Below are positions 6,385 through 15,645 of a stretch of 17,017 nt of DNA, piece by piece; within the stretch, counting starts at the first letter, position 1; the number at the start of each line of letters is the position of its first letter. The notes below the pieces were generated by a model that worked only from the letters and a program-made list of their open reading frames with translations, had not been told where the DNA came from and did not search any database. The stretch is from an uncultured bacterium (GTDB taxonomy: Bacteria; Gemmatimonadota; Gemmatimonadetes; Longimicrobiales; RSA9): assembly GCA_937995995.1 (NCBI GenBank), contig CALKIP010000045.1, positions 1 to 17,017 of the forward strand. Direction: 5' to 3'. The position numbers were made by a program, and so were the translations under genes.

Positions 6385-7554
6385 GTGAACAACGACAGCG
6401 TGAGTCTCACCCCCGAGGAGACGCTCCGTTACGCGCGGCATCTCATCATGCCGGAGGTCGGACCCGAGGGGCAGCGCAAGCTCAAGGCGGCGCGGGTCCT
6501 GATGGTCGGTGCGGGCGGGCTGGGCTCGCCGCTGGGATTGTACCTCGCGGCTGCCGGCGTCGGCACGCTCGGCGTCATCGAATTCGACGAGGTCGACATC
6601 ACGAACCTGCACCGCCAGGTGCTGTACGGCGAGCGCGATGTGGGCCGACCGAAGCTGGAGGCCGCGCTCGAACGGCTGCGGGACGTCAATCCACATATCG
6701 AGCTGGTGCCACACGCGGCGCGGCTCACGAGTGAGAACGCACTCGAGACCCTCGAGCCGTACGACCTCGTCGTCGACGGAACGGACAACTTCCCGACCCG
6801 CTACCTGGTCAACGACGCCTGCGTCCTCCTCGGCAAGCCGTACGTCTACGGCTCGATCTTCCGCTTCGAGGGACAGGTCTCGATCTTCGCCGCCGAGGGC
6901 GGGCCGTGCTACCGCTGCCTCTTCCGTGAACCGCCGCCACCGGGGCTGGTGCCGAGTTGTGCCGAGGCCGGCGTGCTGGGCGTACTCCCGGGGATCGTCG
7001 GATCGCTCCAGGCGCTGGAGGCGATCAAACTGATCCTCGGCGCCGGCGACTCGCTGATTGGGCGATTGCTGCTCTTCGACGCCATGGCGCTGCGCTGGCG
7101 CGAGCTGCGCATCCGCAGGAACCCCGACTGCCCGGTCTGTGGCGATGCGCCGACCGTCACCGAGCTGATCGACTACGAAGTGTTCTGCGGCCTCAAGCCT
7201 GCCGCGGGAGCCGGCGCCACGGAGGATGCGATCCCGGAGATCACCGCGACCGAACTCAAGGCACGGCTCGACCGCGGCGAGCGGCTCACCATCATCGACG
7301 TGCGGGAGCCGCAGGAGTGGGAGATCGCCAATCTGGCGCAGTACGGCGCGCGCCTGATCCCGCGGCGCGAAGTCGCCGACCACATGGACGAATTCGACAC
7401 GGACGCGGAGATCGTTCTACACTGCCGGTCCGGAGCCCGCAGCGCCGCCGTCCTGCAGCAGCTCCGCGAGGCGGGCTTCACGCGCGTGTCGAATCTGAAG
7501 GGCGGGATCCTGGCCTGGGCCGACGAAGTCGACCCCTCTCTCGCCCGGTACTGA
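6385..7554 (+). CDS. MoeB/ThiF-type adenylyltransferase fused to a rhodanese domain
   Basis: 389 aa. Proteins of this type adenylate the C-terminal glycine of a ubiquitin-like sulfur carrier (MoaD, ThiS or relatives) and the rhodanese part can pass persulfide sulfur to form thiocarboxylate, feeding molybdopterin, thiamine or thiolated metabolites. The ATP-binding loop GAGGLGS is at 42-48, with NLHRQ at 74-78 and DGTDNF at 131-136. Zinc cysteines are Cys175/Cys178 and Cys249/Cys252. Cys192 in VPSCAEAG is the likely conserved catalytic-domain cysteine. The rhodanese domain (about 285-385) has the active loop CRSGARS with Cys347. I chose GTG 6385 because TGAGGA lies 5 nt upstream; ATG 6373, four codons earlier, is possible. 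No sulfur carrier or cofactor genes are nearby, so the pathway cannot be fixed. The gene lies between receiver and kinase on the same strand. Confidence 0.93.
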   Translation: MNNDSVSLTPEETLRYARHLIMPEVGPEGQRKLKAARVLMVGAGGLGSPLGLYLAAAGVGTLGVIEFDEVDITNLHRQVLYGERDVGRPKLEAALERLRDVNPHIELVPHAARLTSENALETLEPYDLVVDGTDNFPTRYLVNDACVLLGKPYVYGSIFRFEGQVSIFAAEGGPCYRCLFREPPPPGLVPSCAEAGVLGVLPGIVGSLQALEAIKLILGAGDSLIGRLLLFDAMALRWRELRIRRNPDCPVCGDAPTVTELIDYEVFCGLKPAAGAGATEDAIPEITATELKARLDRGERLTIIDVREPQEWEIANLAQYGARLIPRREVADHMDEFDTDAEIVLHCRSGARSAAVLQQLREAGFTRVSNLKGGILAWADEVDPSLARY

Positions 7555-7658
7555 GACCTCTCACTCGGCTCTCTCCCGCGACGGTGGCACGACAGGTGCG
7601 CGGCCGGACCCGCTGACCGGCGCCGACCGGATCGCGGACCCTGCAGCCGAGGAAGCTC

Positions 7659-10334
7659 ATGCCACGACCGTCGTCGGAGGCGCGTCGCCGGAGCCCGCCG
7701 CGCGGCGTCCTGGAGCGCTTCACGCGGTGGGCCTTGGCCAGTGTGGGCACGGCAGCGCTGCTGTGGCGCGCCGTCGGGCTATTCAAACGCTCCGCCTCGA
7801 CACGACGCGGCGCCCCACCCGGACCGGCGCCGGTGCTCGGCCAGGAAGGCGATGGAGACGCGCGGGAGGGCCACCCGCCGCCTGACCGGGCACGCACCGT
7901 CCGCTCAGGCCCCGAACTGGATCACGACCTCAAGAACCGCCTCGCCGCTGCCCTCGGCTACACCGAACTGCTCGAGGACGCAGTACTCGGCCCGCTCAGG
8001 CCTCGGCAACACGAGGCCATCCATCGCATCCAGGTCTCACTCCAACAGGCGCTCGACCTTGTGGGCGAGCTGGTCCGCGCCGACCCCGAGTCGCCGACGG
8101 TCCCTTCCCCCGATCAGGACCCGGCTGCACCACTCGACACCGAACGGTCCACTCGCTCCACGGCCCCGCACACCGTCATCGCGGCTGATGGCGGAGGGCG
8201 TCGCCCTGCCGCGCCTCGATCGCGATCGTCCGACAGGCGCTGGATGTCGAATGATGTGCCGCCACGCGCCCCCTCTTCCGATGGTCCGCCCGCAACCGAT
8301 CCATCGGGGCACGCCGCGATCGAGTTGCTCCGCAACAGCCGGGAGATTTTTCGGATCCTGATCGAGAGCGAACTCCTCGGCGTCGTCGTGACGGATCGAT
8401 CGGGACAGGTCGAACTGTGGAACCGTGGCGCGGAGCGGCTCACGCAGTATCCGGCGGAAGAGGCGATCGGCAAGGACATCGAGGCGATCATCTCGATGCC
8501 GGCCAACGGACACACGCCGGCGCCGCGGCTGCTCGAAGAGGCGGCAAATAATGAACGGCGCCAGATGCGCTGGCGCCTGGCCCGCCGCGATGGCTCGACG
8601 TTCCTCGCCGAGGTCGCCGTAATGCGTCTGCGCGACGATGGGCGAGCGATCGGCTACACGATCGGCTTCTTCGACGTGACGAGCCAGGAGCACGCCGAAC
8701 TCGAGCGCGAGAGGTTGCTCAGACGCCTCGCCGCTGAGCGTGCGCGCCTGGACAGCGTTATCGGGAGCGTGCCGGCGGGGATCCTCCTCGTCGACGCGCC
8801 GTCGGGAGAGATCATCTTCGGCAATCCCGAAGCCGAACGCATCCTCGGCTACCCGGTCCCACAGGGCAGGTCGATCTTCGAGTGGGAGGCGATCGAGGCG
8901 TTCCGTGGAGCTGGACACACCGTATCCCTGCACGACTGGCCACCCGTGCGCTCGCTGAGCGGCGAGACGATCCGCGGGGAAGAGTACCGCTACACCCGAA
9001 AGGACGGGAGCACGCTCTGGATCCGCCTGAGCGGCGCTCCGATCCGGGACGACGAGGGCGAGATCATCGGCGCCGTCACCGTCTTCTTCGACATCACGGA
9101 AGAACACCGGACCCGAACCTCGCAGCGCCTGCTCGCCGAGGCCGGCGAGATCCTGGCCGAATCCCTCGACCTCCACGACACGGCTCAGCGCCTCGCCACG
9201 CTCCTCGTCAGCGGCTTCGCCAACGACTGCATCATCGAAATCTCCACCCCGAACAATCGGTCCGTTGAACGGATCGCCACCGCGTCCCGGGACCCCGGGC
9301 GAGTGGAACGCCTCGAGCAATTGGAGCGCTTCCCACCGGACTTCGAGCGCGGCCCACTTTCCCGACGCCTCCTCGCCCGTGAATCGGTGCTGGCCTCTAC
9401 CGTGAGCGAGGACGACCTGCGCAGGATCGCCACCGACGACGACCACCTCGAATTGCTGAGACAGATCGCCCCCCAGTCGGCGATCCTCGTCCCCTTGCTC
9501 GCCCGCGGGCAGACGTCCGGAGTGATGACGCTGCTGAGGAGCGGGGACGATAAATGCTACGACGAAACCGACCTCGAACTGGCCGAGGAGATCGCCCGTC
9601 GCTTCGCCATCGCGCTGATCAACGCGCGGCTCTACGAGAAGGCCGTCGTAGCCAACCAGGCCAAGAGCGACTTCCTGGCCGTCATGAGCCACGAACTGCG
9701 CACGCCGCTCAATGCGATCATCGGTTTCGCCGACCTGCTCCTCATGGGCGTGCCCGAGGAGCTGCCCGAATCGGACAGGCGCCCGGTCCACAGGATCGTC
9801 GCGAGCGCCCGTCACCTGCGCGAACTGATCGACGAGATCTTGAGCTTCTCGCGCACCGAGGCCGGCACGGAAGAGGTCGCCGTCGAGCGCGTCGACCTAC
9901 GCGAGGTCCTGCGCGACGTCGTAGCGGGCGCCGAGTCCCAGGCCAGGGAGAAGGGCCTGGAGTTCGCCCCCGACCTGCCCAGAGAGGAGACTCCCGTAAA
10001 GACCGACCCCGCCAAGCTGCGACAGATCGTGCGCAACCTCCTCTCGAATGGGGTCAAGTTCACCGAGCGGGGACGCGTCGAACTCTTCGTGCGGCACGAG
10101 GACGACCACATCGTCGTCCGCGTGCACGACACCGGGATCGGGATCCCGCCCGAACTCCGAGAGCGCATCTTCGAGCCGTTCTGGCAGGTCGAGCAGGGCT
10201 CCACACGCAGCGCCGGCGGCACCGGTCTGGGACTCAGCGTCAGCCGCCGCCTGGCCCGCCTCCTCGGCGGCGACATCACCGTGGAGAGCGAACCAGGGGT
10301 CGGAAGTACGTTCACGGTGAAAATTCCAGGGTGA
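7659..10334 (+). CDS. Sensor histidine kinase, PAS-PAS-GAF-HisKA-HATPase, with extra N-terminal HisKA-like segment
   Basis: 891 aa. Autophosphorylating kinase of a two-component system. Order: one hydrophobic stretch (about 22-42) that may be a single membrane segment or peripheral helix; a HisKA-like segment (about 85-142) with LDHDLKNRLAAALGYTELLE, candidate His89, and no ATPase domain after it; a charged, Pro/Ser-rich linker (143-218); PAS 1 (about 222-342) ending FFDVTSQE; PAS 2 (about 362-483) ending FFDITEEH; GAF (about 488-660); dimerisation/H-box SHELRTPLN with His678; N-box NLLSNGVKF (793-801), DTGIGIP (824-830) and GGTGLGLS (853-860). ATG 7659 has GAGGA six bases upstream; an internal ATG at residue 196 would omit the first HisKA-like part. 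No receiver is fused. It lies 104 nt after the MoeB-type gene, and its partner may be the receiver at 5864 or a distant regulator. A terminator follows. Confidence 0.93.
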   Translation: MPRPSSEARRRSPPRGVLERFTRWALASVGTAALLWRAVGLFKRSASTRRGAPPGPAPVLGQEGDGDAREGHPPPDRARTVRSGPELDHDLKNRLAAALGYTELLEDAVLGPLRPRQHEAIHRIQVSLQQALDLVGELVRADPESPTVPSPDQDPAAPLDTERSTRSTAPHTVIAADGGGRRPAAPRSRSSDRRWMSNDVPPRAPSSDGPPATDPSGHAAIELLRNSREIFRILIESELLGVVVTDRSGQVELWNRGAERLTQYPAEEAIGKDIEAIISMPANGHTPAPRLLEEAANNERRQMRWRLARRDGSTFLAEVAVMRLRDDGRAIGYTIGFFDVTSQEHAELERERLLRRLAAERARLDSVIGSVPAGILLVDAPSGEIIFGNPEAERILGYPVPQGRSIFEWEAIEAFRGAGHTVSLHDWPPVRSLSGETIRGEEYRYTRKDGSTLWIRLSGAPIRDDEGEIIGAVTVFFDITEEHRTRTSQRLLAEAGEILAESLDLHDTAQRLATLLVSGFANDCIIEISTPNNRSVERIATASRDPGRVERLEQLERFPPDFERGPLSRRLLARESVLASTVSEDDLRRIATDDDHLELLRQIAPQSAILVPLLARGQTSGVMTLLRSGDDKCYDETDLELAEEIARRFAIALINARLYEKAVVANQAKSDFLAVMSHELRTPLNAIIGFADLLLMGVPEELPESDRRPVHRIVASARHLRELIDEILSFSRTEAGTEEVAVERVDLREVLRDVVAGAESQAREKGLEFAPDLPREETPVKTDPAKLRQIVRNLLSNGVKFTERGRVELFVRHEDDHIVVRVHDTGIGIPPELRERIFEPFWQVEQGSTRSAGGTGLGLSVSRRLARLLGGDITVESEPGVGSTFTVKIPG

Positions 10335-10361
10335 CCCGGCTGCGCCGGCGGAGACGGCCCG

Positions 10362-10386
10362 CGCCAATCATTGGCGGTACGTTTTT
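10362..10386 (+). terminator. Intrinsic terminator of the histidine kinase gene
   Basis: A 6-bp stem CGCCAA/TTGGCG (10362-10367 with 10371-10376) with a 3-nt loop is followed by GTACG and five T on the plus strand, 28 nt after the kinase stop. It ends two bases before the stop codon of the convergent WbqC-like gene. Confidence 0.7.
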
Positions 10387-10388
10387 CG

Positions 10389-11147
10389 TTACGGTCTACC
10401 GACGGTCTGGAGTCCCGCTTCGGCGGCACTGACGAGCCGCCGTCCGGAGCGCACGAATTCCAGGCTCTCCGCCGCCGGGCAGTTGAAGAGGAGGTCGATC
10501 ACGGATAGGTGCGAGACGAACGTCCCACCCTCGATCCCGGCCTGGGGATAGGCAGGATGTTCATAGTCGTGGATCATGATCTCGACGCCCACCGCTTCGA
10601 AGACCGCGGGATCCAGGTAGTCGCGCCTGAATGGGCCGGAGAGGTAGACGTCGGCGCCCACGGCCTCGCAGATCGAGGCGAGGAGATCGCCTTTCCGGCC
10701 GTGGACATCCAGTTCGGAGGCGCGCACGATCGGCGTATCGATCCCGAGGCGCCGTTGCAACTCCTCGATCAGCGCGTGGTTGAGGTCGGCGATCCACTCC
10801 CAGTCGGCCTCGATGATTCGCGAGAGTGGCTCGAACACGGCTTCGAATTGCGGGTGTCTCCCGTATCGTTGCTCGATCGTACGGAGATACTTCCTGCGCC
10901 AGTTCCCGTGGTCGGCGACCGGGATCGCTCGAATCTCGCCTTCCCGGTAGCCGGCCATGTTGACCGGCACGGTCACCCAGAGCGGCTCTCCGCGAGGGCC
11001 GAGGATGCGGTTACGGTTCTGGAAATACGCCTTGCGGAACGGCACGTTGTCCAATGAGACGAACAGATCGGCCGCGTCCATCTTGGCGAAGAACCCCAAC
11101 CACGGCAGGTGCTCGGGCTGGTGGATCGTGACCACCCGACGCTTCAT
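10389..11147 (-). CDS. WbqC-like family protein
   Basis: 252 aa, soluble, no signal peptide. WbqC-family proteins occur in O-antigen and other surface-glycan loci; their biochemical role, often suggested to be in sugar acylation or amide formation, is not firmly established. The N terminus is diagnostic: VTIHQPEHLPWLGFFAKM (6-23), followed by FVSLDNVPFRKAYFQNRN (30-47); a later stretch DVYLSGP (about 170) and HPAYPQ (about 199) also fit. ATG 11145-11147 starts 8 nt after the PIG-L stop codon, with GAGGGG between, so the two genes almost certainly form one operon with PIG-L first. The frame is open further upstream, but that reading lies inside the PIG-L gene. The pairing with a deacetylase suggests joint modification of an amino sugar; this is inference. 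Confidence 0.88.
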   Translation of the reverse strand: MKRRVVTIHQPEHLPWLGFFAKMDAADLFVSLDNVPFRKAYFQNRNRILGPRGEPLWVTVPVNMAGYREGEIRAIPVADHGNWRRKYLRTIEQRYGRHPQFEAVFEPLSRIIEADWEWIADLNHALIEELQRRLGIDTPIVRASELDVHGRKGDLLASICEAVGADVYLSGPFRRDYLDPAVFEAVGVEIMIHDYEHPAYPQAGIEGGTFVSHLSVIDLLFNCPAAESLEFVRSGRRLVSAAEAGLQTVGRP

Positions 11148-11155
11148 CCCACCCC

Positions 11156-11812
11156 TCACAGGTGCATCTCCATGCGCACGACCTCGAAGGCCTCGGCGAA
11201 GGTGGTGCCCATCTCGTAGCCACGGAACCGAGCCCGCGACTGCACGGCATCGATCCACTGGTCGCCGTACTTGCGGTATTGCGAATCGTGGCAGCGCAGA
11301 GATTCGAGCTTGCCATCGATCGCGTCGGTGATGTCGATGTAGACCTGGGGCCGGAAGCCGACGAAAGAGCGGCCGGAGGGGAAGACCGGGTCGTACATCA
11401 GGATCGTGTTGTTGCGCCGCGCCGCCGCGATCGTGGCGAGTGTCGTGCCGCGGTGCGCCTGATGGGTGTCGAACGGCCAGTGCGTGAAGATCAGGTCGGG
11501 CCGGAACTCGCTGATCCGCTCGTCCAGGGCCTCGACCACACGAGAGTCGTCCGGAATGTCCTTGGTCGGGAAGTCGAGGACCTCGAGCTTCTCACAGCCG
11601 AGAGCGTCGGCCGCGGCCTGCCCTTCCCGCCGCGCCTCCTCGCGGGTGCGAAGCACGGAGCCATCGAAGTTCGTGTACGACGAGTCCGACAGACAGATCA
11701 TGTGTACGCAGTGACCCGAGCGCACTGCACGCGCCAGCGACCCGCCGCACCCGAGCTCAATGTCGTCGAGGTGCGCACCGATTGCGAGGATCCTCAGACT
11801 CTCTCGTGCCAT
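11156..11812 (-). CDS. PIG-L family (LmbE-like) zinc deacetylase
   Basis: 218 aa, cytoplasmic. The family removes acetyl groups from N-acetylglucosaminyl and related substrates (for example GlcNAc-phosphatidylinositol, mycothiol and bacillithiol precursors, or glycan intermediates). Zinc-site residues are visible: AHLDDIELG (13-21), giving His14, Asp16 and Asp17, and HWPFDTHQAH (111-120), giving His117 and His120. The usual HPDD is HLDD here, a small variation. ATG 11810-11812 is preceded by GGAGGAAGGAACT, a good ribosome site; the open frame upstream (to 12082) shows nothing family-like. The stop codon is 8 nt before the WbqC-like start. Substrate is unknown; a bacillithiol-type BshB role cannot be excluded, but the WbqC neighbour makes a glycan substrate more likely. 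Confidence 0.92.
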   Translation of the reverse strand: MARESLRILAIGAHLDDIELGCGGSLARAVRSGHCVHMICLSDSSYTNFDGSVLRTREEARREGQAAADALGCEKLEVLDFPTKDIPDDSRVVEALDERISEFRPDLIFTHWPFDTHQAHRGTTLATIAAARRNNTILMYDPVFPSGRSFVGFRPQVYIDITDAIDGKLESLRCHDSQYRKYGDQWIDAVQSRARFRGYEMGTTFAEAFEVVRMEMHL

Positions 11813-12231
11813 AGTTCCTTCCTCCAGTTCCTGGTCCAATACCCAGTACGTGCCGGCGTTGACGGAGAGTGTCGCGCCCATGGACCACGACGGCTGCCAC
11901 CATGGCCGACGCACGGCCGTCGACGCCATCGGGTGCCTTTCCGGTTCGGCGCGACCATCAGCCACGCCCTCACCGGAGACGCGGACCCGGCCCCGCACGC
12001 TCTCGAGCGCGCGGGGCGTGGGATCGACGGCGCTGTGGGTGAGAATCGTGGCGCTGACCGTCGGCCAGCGCACCGGCAGCATCCAGGCAGAGGCCTCCGC
12101 TCAGATGGCTGCGGCGACGGTGCAATGCGTGTACCCGATCAGGGCCGGCGCACGCCCCGGGATGGGATCACCTAGGGGGTGCGGACCGGGTCTGGGGTAT
12201 CAGGTAGTCGAGGAGTCCGTGGTCAGGACGC
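11813..12231. other. 0.4 kb gap upstream of the PIG-L/WbqC operon
   Basis: No gene is supported. It separates two minus-strand genes, so it should hold the 3' end of the flavoprotein transcript and the promoter for PIG-L/WbqC. I see no convincing terminator after the flavoprotein stop and no clear promoter hexamers. The one structured element is a near-perfect 21-bp palindrome at 12051-12071. Confidence 0.6.
12051..12071. repeat. Near-perfect 21-bp palindrome
   Basis: GCGCTG (12051-12056) and CAGCGC (12066-12071) flank CCG-T-CGG, with single mismatched bases on each side of the inner arms. It lies about 240 nt upstream of the PIG-L start. It could be an operator or RNA hairpin, but in DNA this G+C-rich chance occurrence is plausible. 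Confidence 0.3.
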
Positions 12232-13275
12232 TCAGCCCTCCATGAAGAACGCGCAGACCGCATCGCGTGCCCAAGGGGTTCGGCAGAGCGAGGGGAGGAA
12301 CGCGAAGCTGAGCCGACGCGCCCACGGTCGCATCCACGCCCGTGCCACGCCGTCGTGGAGCCGCTTGAGCCGGAACCACGACCGGGTTTTCGGGCTCGGG
12401 TAGCCCGGCTCCAGGATCCGCCGCGCCGTCTCCTCACCCGTGACCAGGGCCGGATGGATCCCCTCCGCTGTGAGCCCGGAGGCGGTGCCCGCGGCATCGC
12501 CCACCAGGTGCACGCCGCCCGGGAAGTCGAAGCCGAGGTGCTCGATCTCGACCGTCGCCGCCTCGTACGGCGTCTCCCCGGGATCGATGCCCAGCGCCTC
12601 GAGTCGCCGGTCCATGTACGCGCGCACCGTGTTCGGCGCGACCTGCGTCTTGTGGATGGCGACGCCGACGGAAGCGTAATCCACGTGCGGGAAGATCCAG
12701 AAGTAGCCGTTCGCCAACTCGCCCGAATCCGCGGAGACGACCAGGTGCTCGTGGTCTACGCCGGGGATGTTGTACTCGGCGGCGAAGACGGAGCGCGGCG
12801 AAGGCAGCCCGAGTGCGCGGCGCACGCGGGAGCGCGTGCCGTCGGCGCCGATCAGCCGGCGCCACCGTAGTCGCCGGCCGCCCGCCTCGAGCGTGCGCGC
12901 CTCCAGCTCGATGCGCGAGACGGGGGTGCCGGTCCGAATCTCCGCCCCCGCCGCCCGCGTCCACTCCGCCTGGAACCGCCCCAGCCGCCGACGCGAGAGA
13001 GTGCGTACCACGGCGCGCTCGATCTCGAGGGAGATGATGCGCTCGCCATGATCGAAGTCGGCACAGGCAACGCACGGCCGCCCCGCCTCCTCGGGCAGTC
13101 CGAGCGCGCGCAGTTCCCGCACCGTTTTGCGCGTCAGTCCACCGGCACACGTCTTCGGCCCGACCTCGTCGTTCTTCTCGAGGACCAGTACCTCGCGGCC
13201 CGCCTCGGCCAGCACCTGCGCCGCGCGCAGCCCTGCGGGCCCGGCGCCGACGACGATGTTCTCGATCGTCTCCAT
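12232..13275 (-). CDS. Geranylgeranyl reductase-type FAD-dependent oxidoreductase
   Basis: 347 aa. Members reduce double bonds of isoprenoid chains (archaeal-type lipids, menaquinone tails, chlorophyll phytyl groups) or act as related flavin monooxygenase-like enzymes. The FAD-binding dinucleotide fold is at the N terminus: VVGAGPAGLRAA (8-19), with the acidic LVLEKN end of strand two (about 30-35). CAGGL (43-47) is typical of the reductase family. GADGTRSRVRRALG (about 143-156) and the FAD ribityl-binding motif LVGDAAGTASGLTAEGIHPAL (about 267-287) complete the set. There is no signal peptide; the last 60 residues are basic and aromatic and may contact the membrane. ATG 13273-13275 has no obvious ribosome site; four heptanucleotide repeats lie just upstream. 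It is downstream of ftsH on the same strand, but ftsH has its own strong terminator between them. Exact substrate is unknown. Confidence 0.88.
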   Translation of the reverse strand: METIENIVVGAGPAGLRAAQVLAEAGREVLVLEKNDEVGPKTCAGGLTRKTVRELRALGLPEEAGRPCVACADFDHGERIISLEIERAVVRTLSRRRLGRFQAEWTRAAGAEIRTGTPVSRIELEARTLEAGGRRLRWRRLIGADGTRSRVRRALGLPSPRSVFAAEYNIPGVDHEHLVVSADSGELANGYFWIFPHVDYASVGVAIHKTQVAPNTVRAYMDRRLEALGIDPGETPYEAATVEIEHLGFDFPGGVHLVGDAAGTASGLTAEGIHPALVTGEETARRILEPGYPSPKTRSWFRLKRLHDGVARAWMRPWARRLSFAFLPSLCRTPWARDAVCAFFMEG

Positions 13276-13286
13276 GGGATCAATGC

Positions 13287-13314
13287 AGGGGTCAGGATTC
13301 AGGATTCAGGGGTC
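13287..13314 (-). repeat. Four tandem heptanucleotide repeats
   Basis: Four consecutive 7-bp units run AGGGGTC, AGGATTC, AGGATTC, AGGGGTC on the plus strand, all fitting AGGNNTC and arranged symmetrically. They end 12 bp from the start codon of the flavoprotein gene and so lie in its leader on the minus strand (GACCCCT/GAATCCT units). Confidence 0.7.
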
Positions 13315-13421
13315 GGGTTTGGGAAACCCTTCAACGGCACGGACCGGGTGCAACCCTCGTGCCTCACACCATCCTACTGCGACACGCGGCGATGAGGGTG
13401 GGCGTGGGCCGAGAGGCGGAC

Positions 13422-13469
13422 AAAAAGGAAGAGGGCTGGGCCAGGTCTTCCCGACCTGGCCCAGCCCTC
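13422..13469 (-). terminator. Intrinsic terminator of ftsH
   Basis: A perfect 17-bp stem (13431-13447 with 13453-13469) closes a 5-nt loop and is followed on the minus strand by TTCCTTTTTG. It begins 28 nt after the ftsH stop codon. This is the strongest terminator in the window. Confidence 0.95.
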
Positions 13470-13497
13470 GCCCTAGCCCAGCTCCGCGACGCGAAAC

Positions 13498-15354
<1,857 letters not shown>

Positions 15355-15645
15355 GCACCTCTGATTCCCGGGCGGCTGGCCAAACCACGATGCCGAAGCG
15401 CCACGCGGCCCGTCACGCACGCCGCCCGGAAGTGTAGATCGTTTCAATAGTTGTACGAATACGGGCATACCCCCGGAGGAGTAGTGAGTGCCGGTGCGTC
15501 GGCAAGACATCACCGATGCCAGGGGCCGACGGATGGGCACGCGGGTTGCACCGCACCCCGTGGTTTTCGACCCACTTCGGGGAATTCATCATTCGGGAGC
15601 CATCACGCCAGTGGCGGAGGCCGCTGCTCGAGAGGAGGTCAGGGA
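15355..15645. other. Divergent region between ftsH and glycosyltransferase genes
   Basis: About 0.3 kb with a locally AT-richer core (15431-15470) that probably holds both promoters. On the minus strand TACACT (complement of about 15433-15438) is a fair -10 match for ftsH, with a poor TTCGTA -35 at 17 nt. On the plus strand a strong ribosome-site sequence GGAGGAG (15475-15481) is followed by GTG codons at 15484 and 15488, but neither frame gives a convincing separate protein. The true glycosyltransferase start has its own ribosome site downstream. Confidence 0.5.

Noticed and set aside
8037..9815. Long minus-strand open frame inside the kinase gene
   Set aside because: It is the complement of a clearly recognised kinase; the translation is an Arg/Asp/Val-rich shadow with no motifs.
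11813..12082. Upstream extension of the PIG-L frame
   Set aside because: The 90 extra residues show no similarity to the family, and ATG 11812 has a good ribosome site directly before the HLDD-containing fold.
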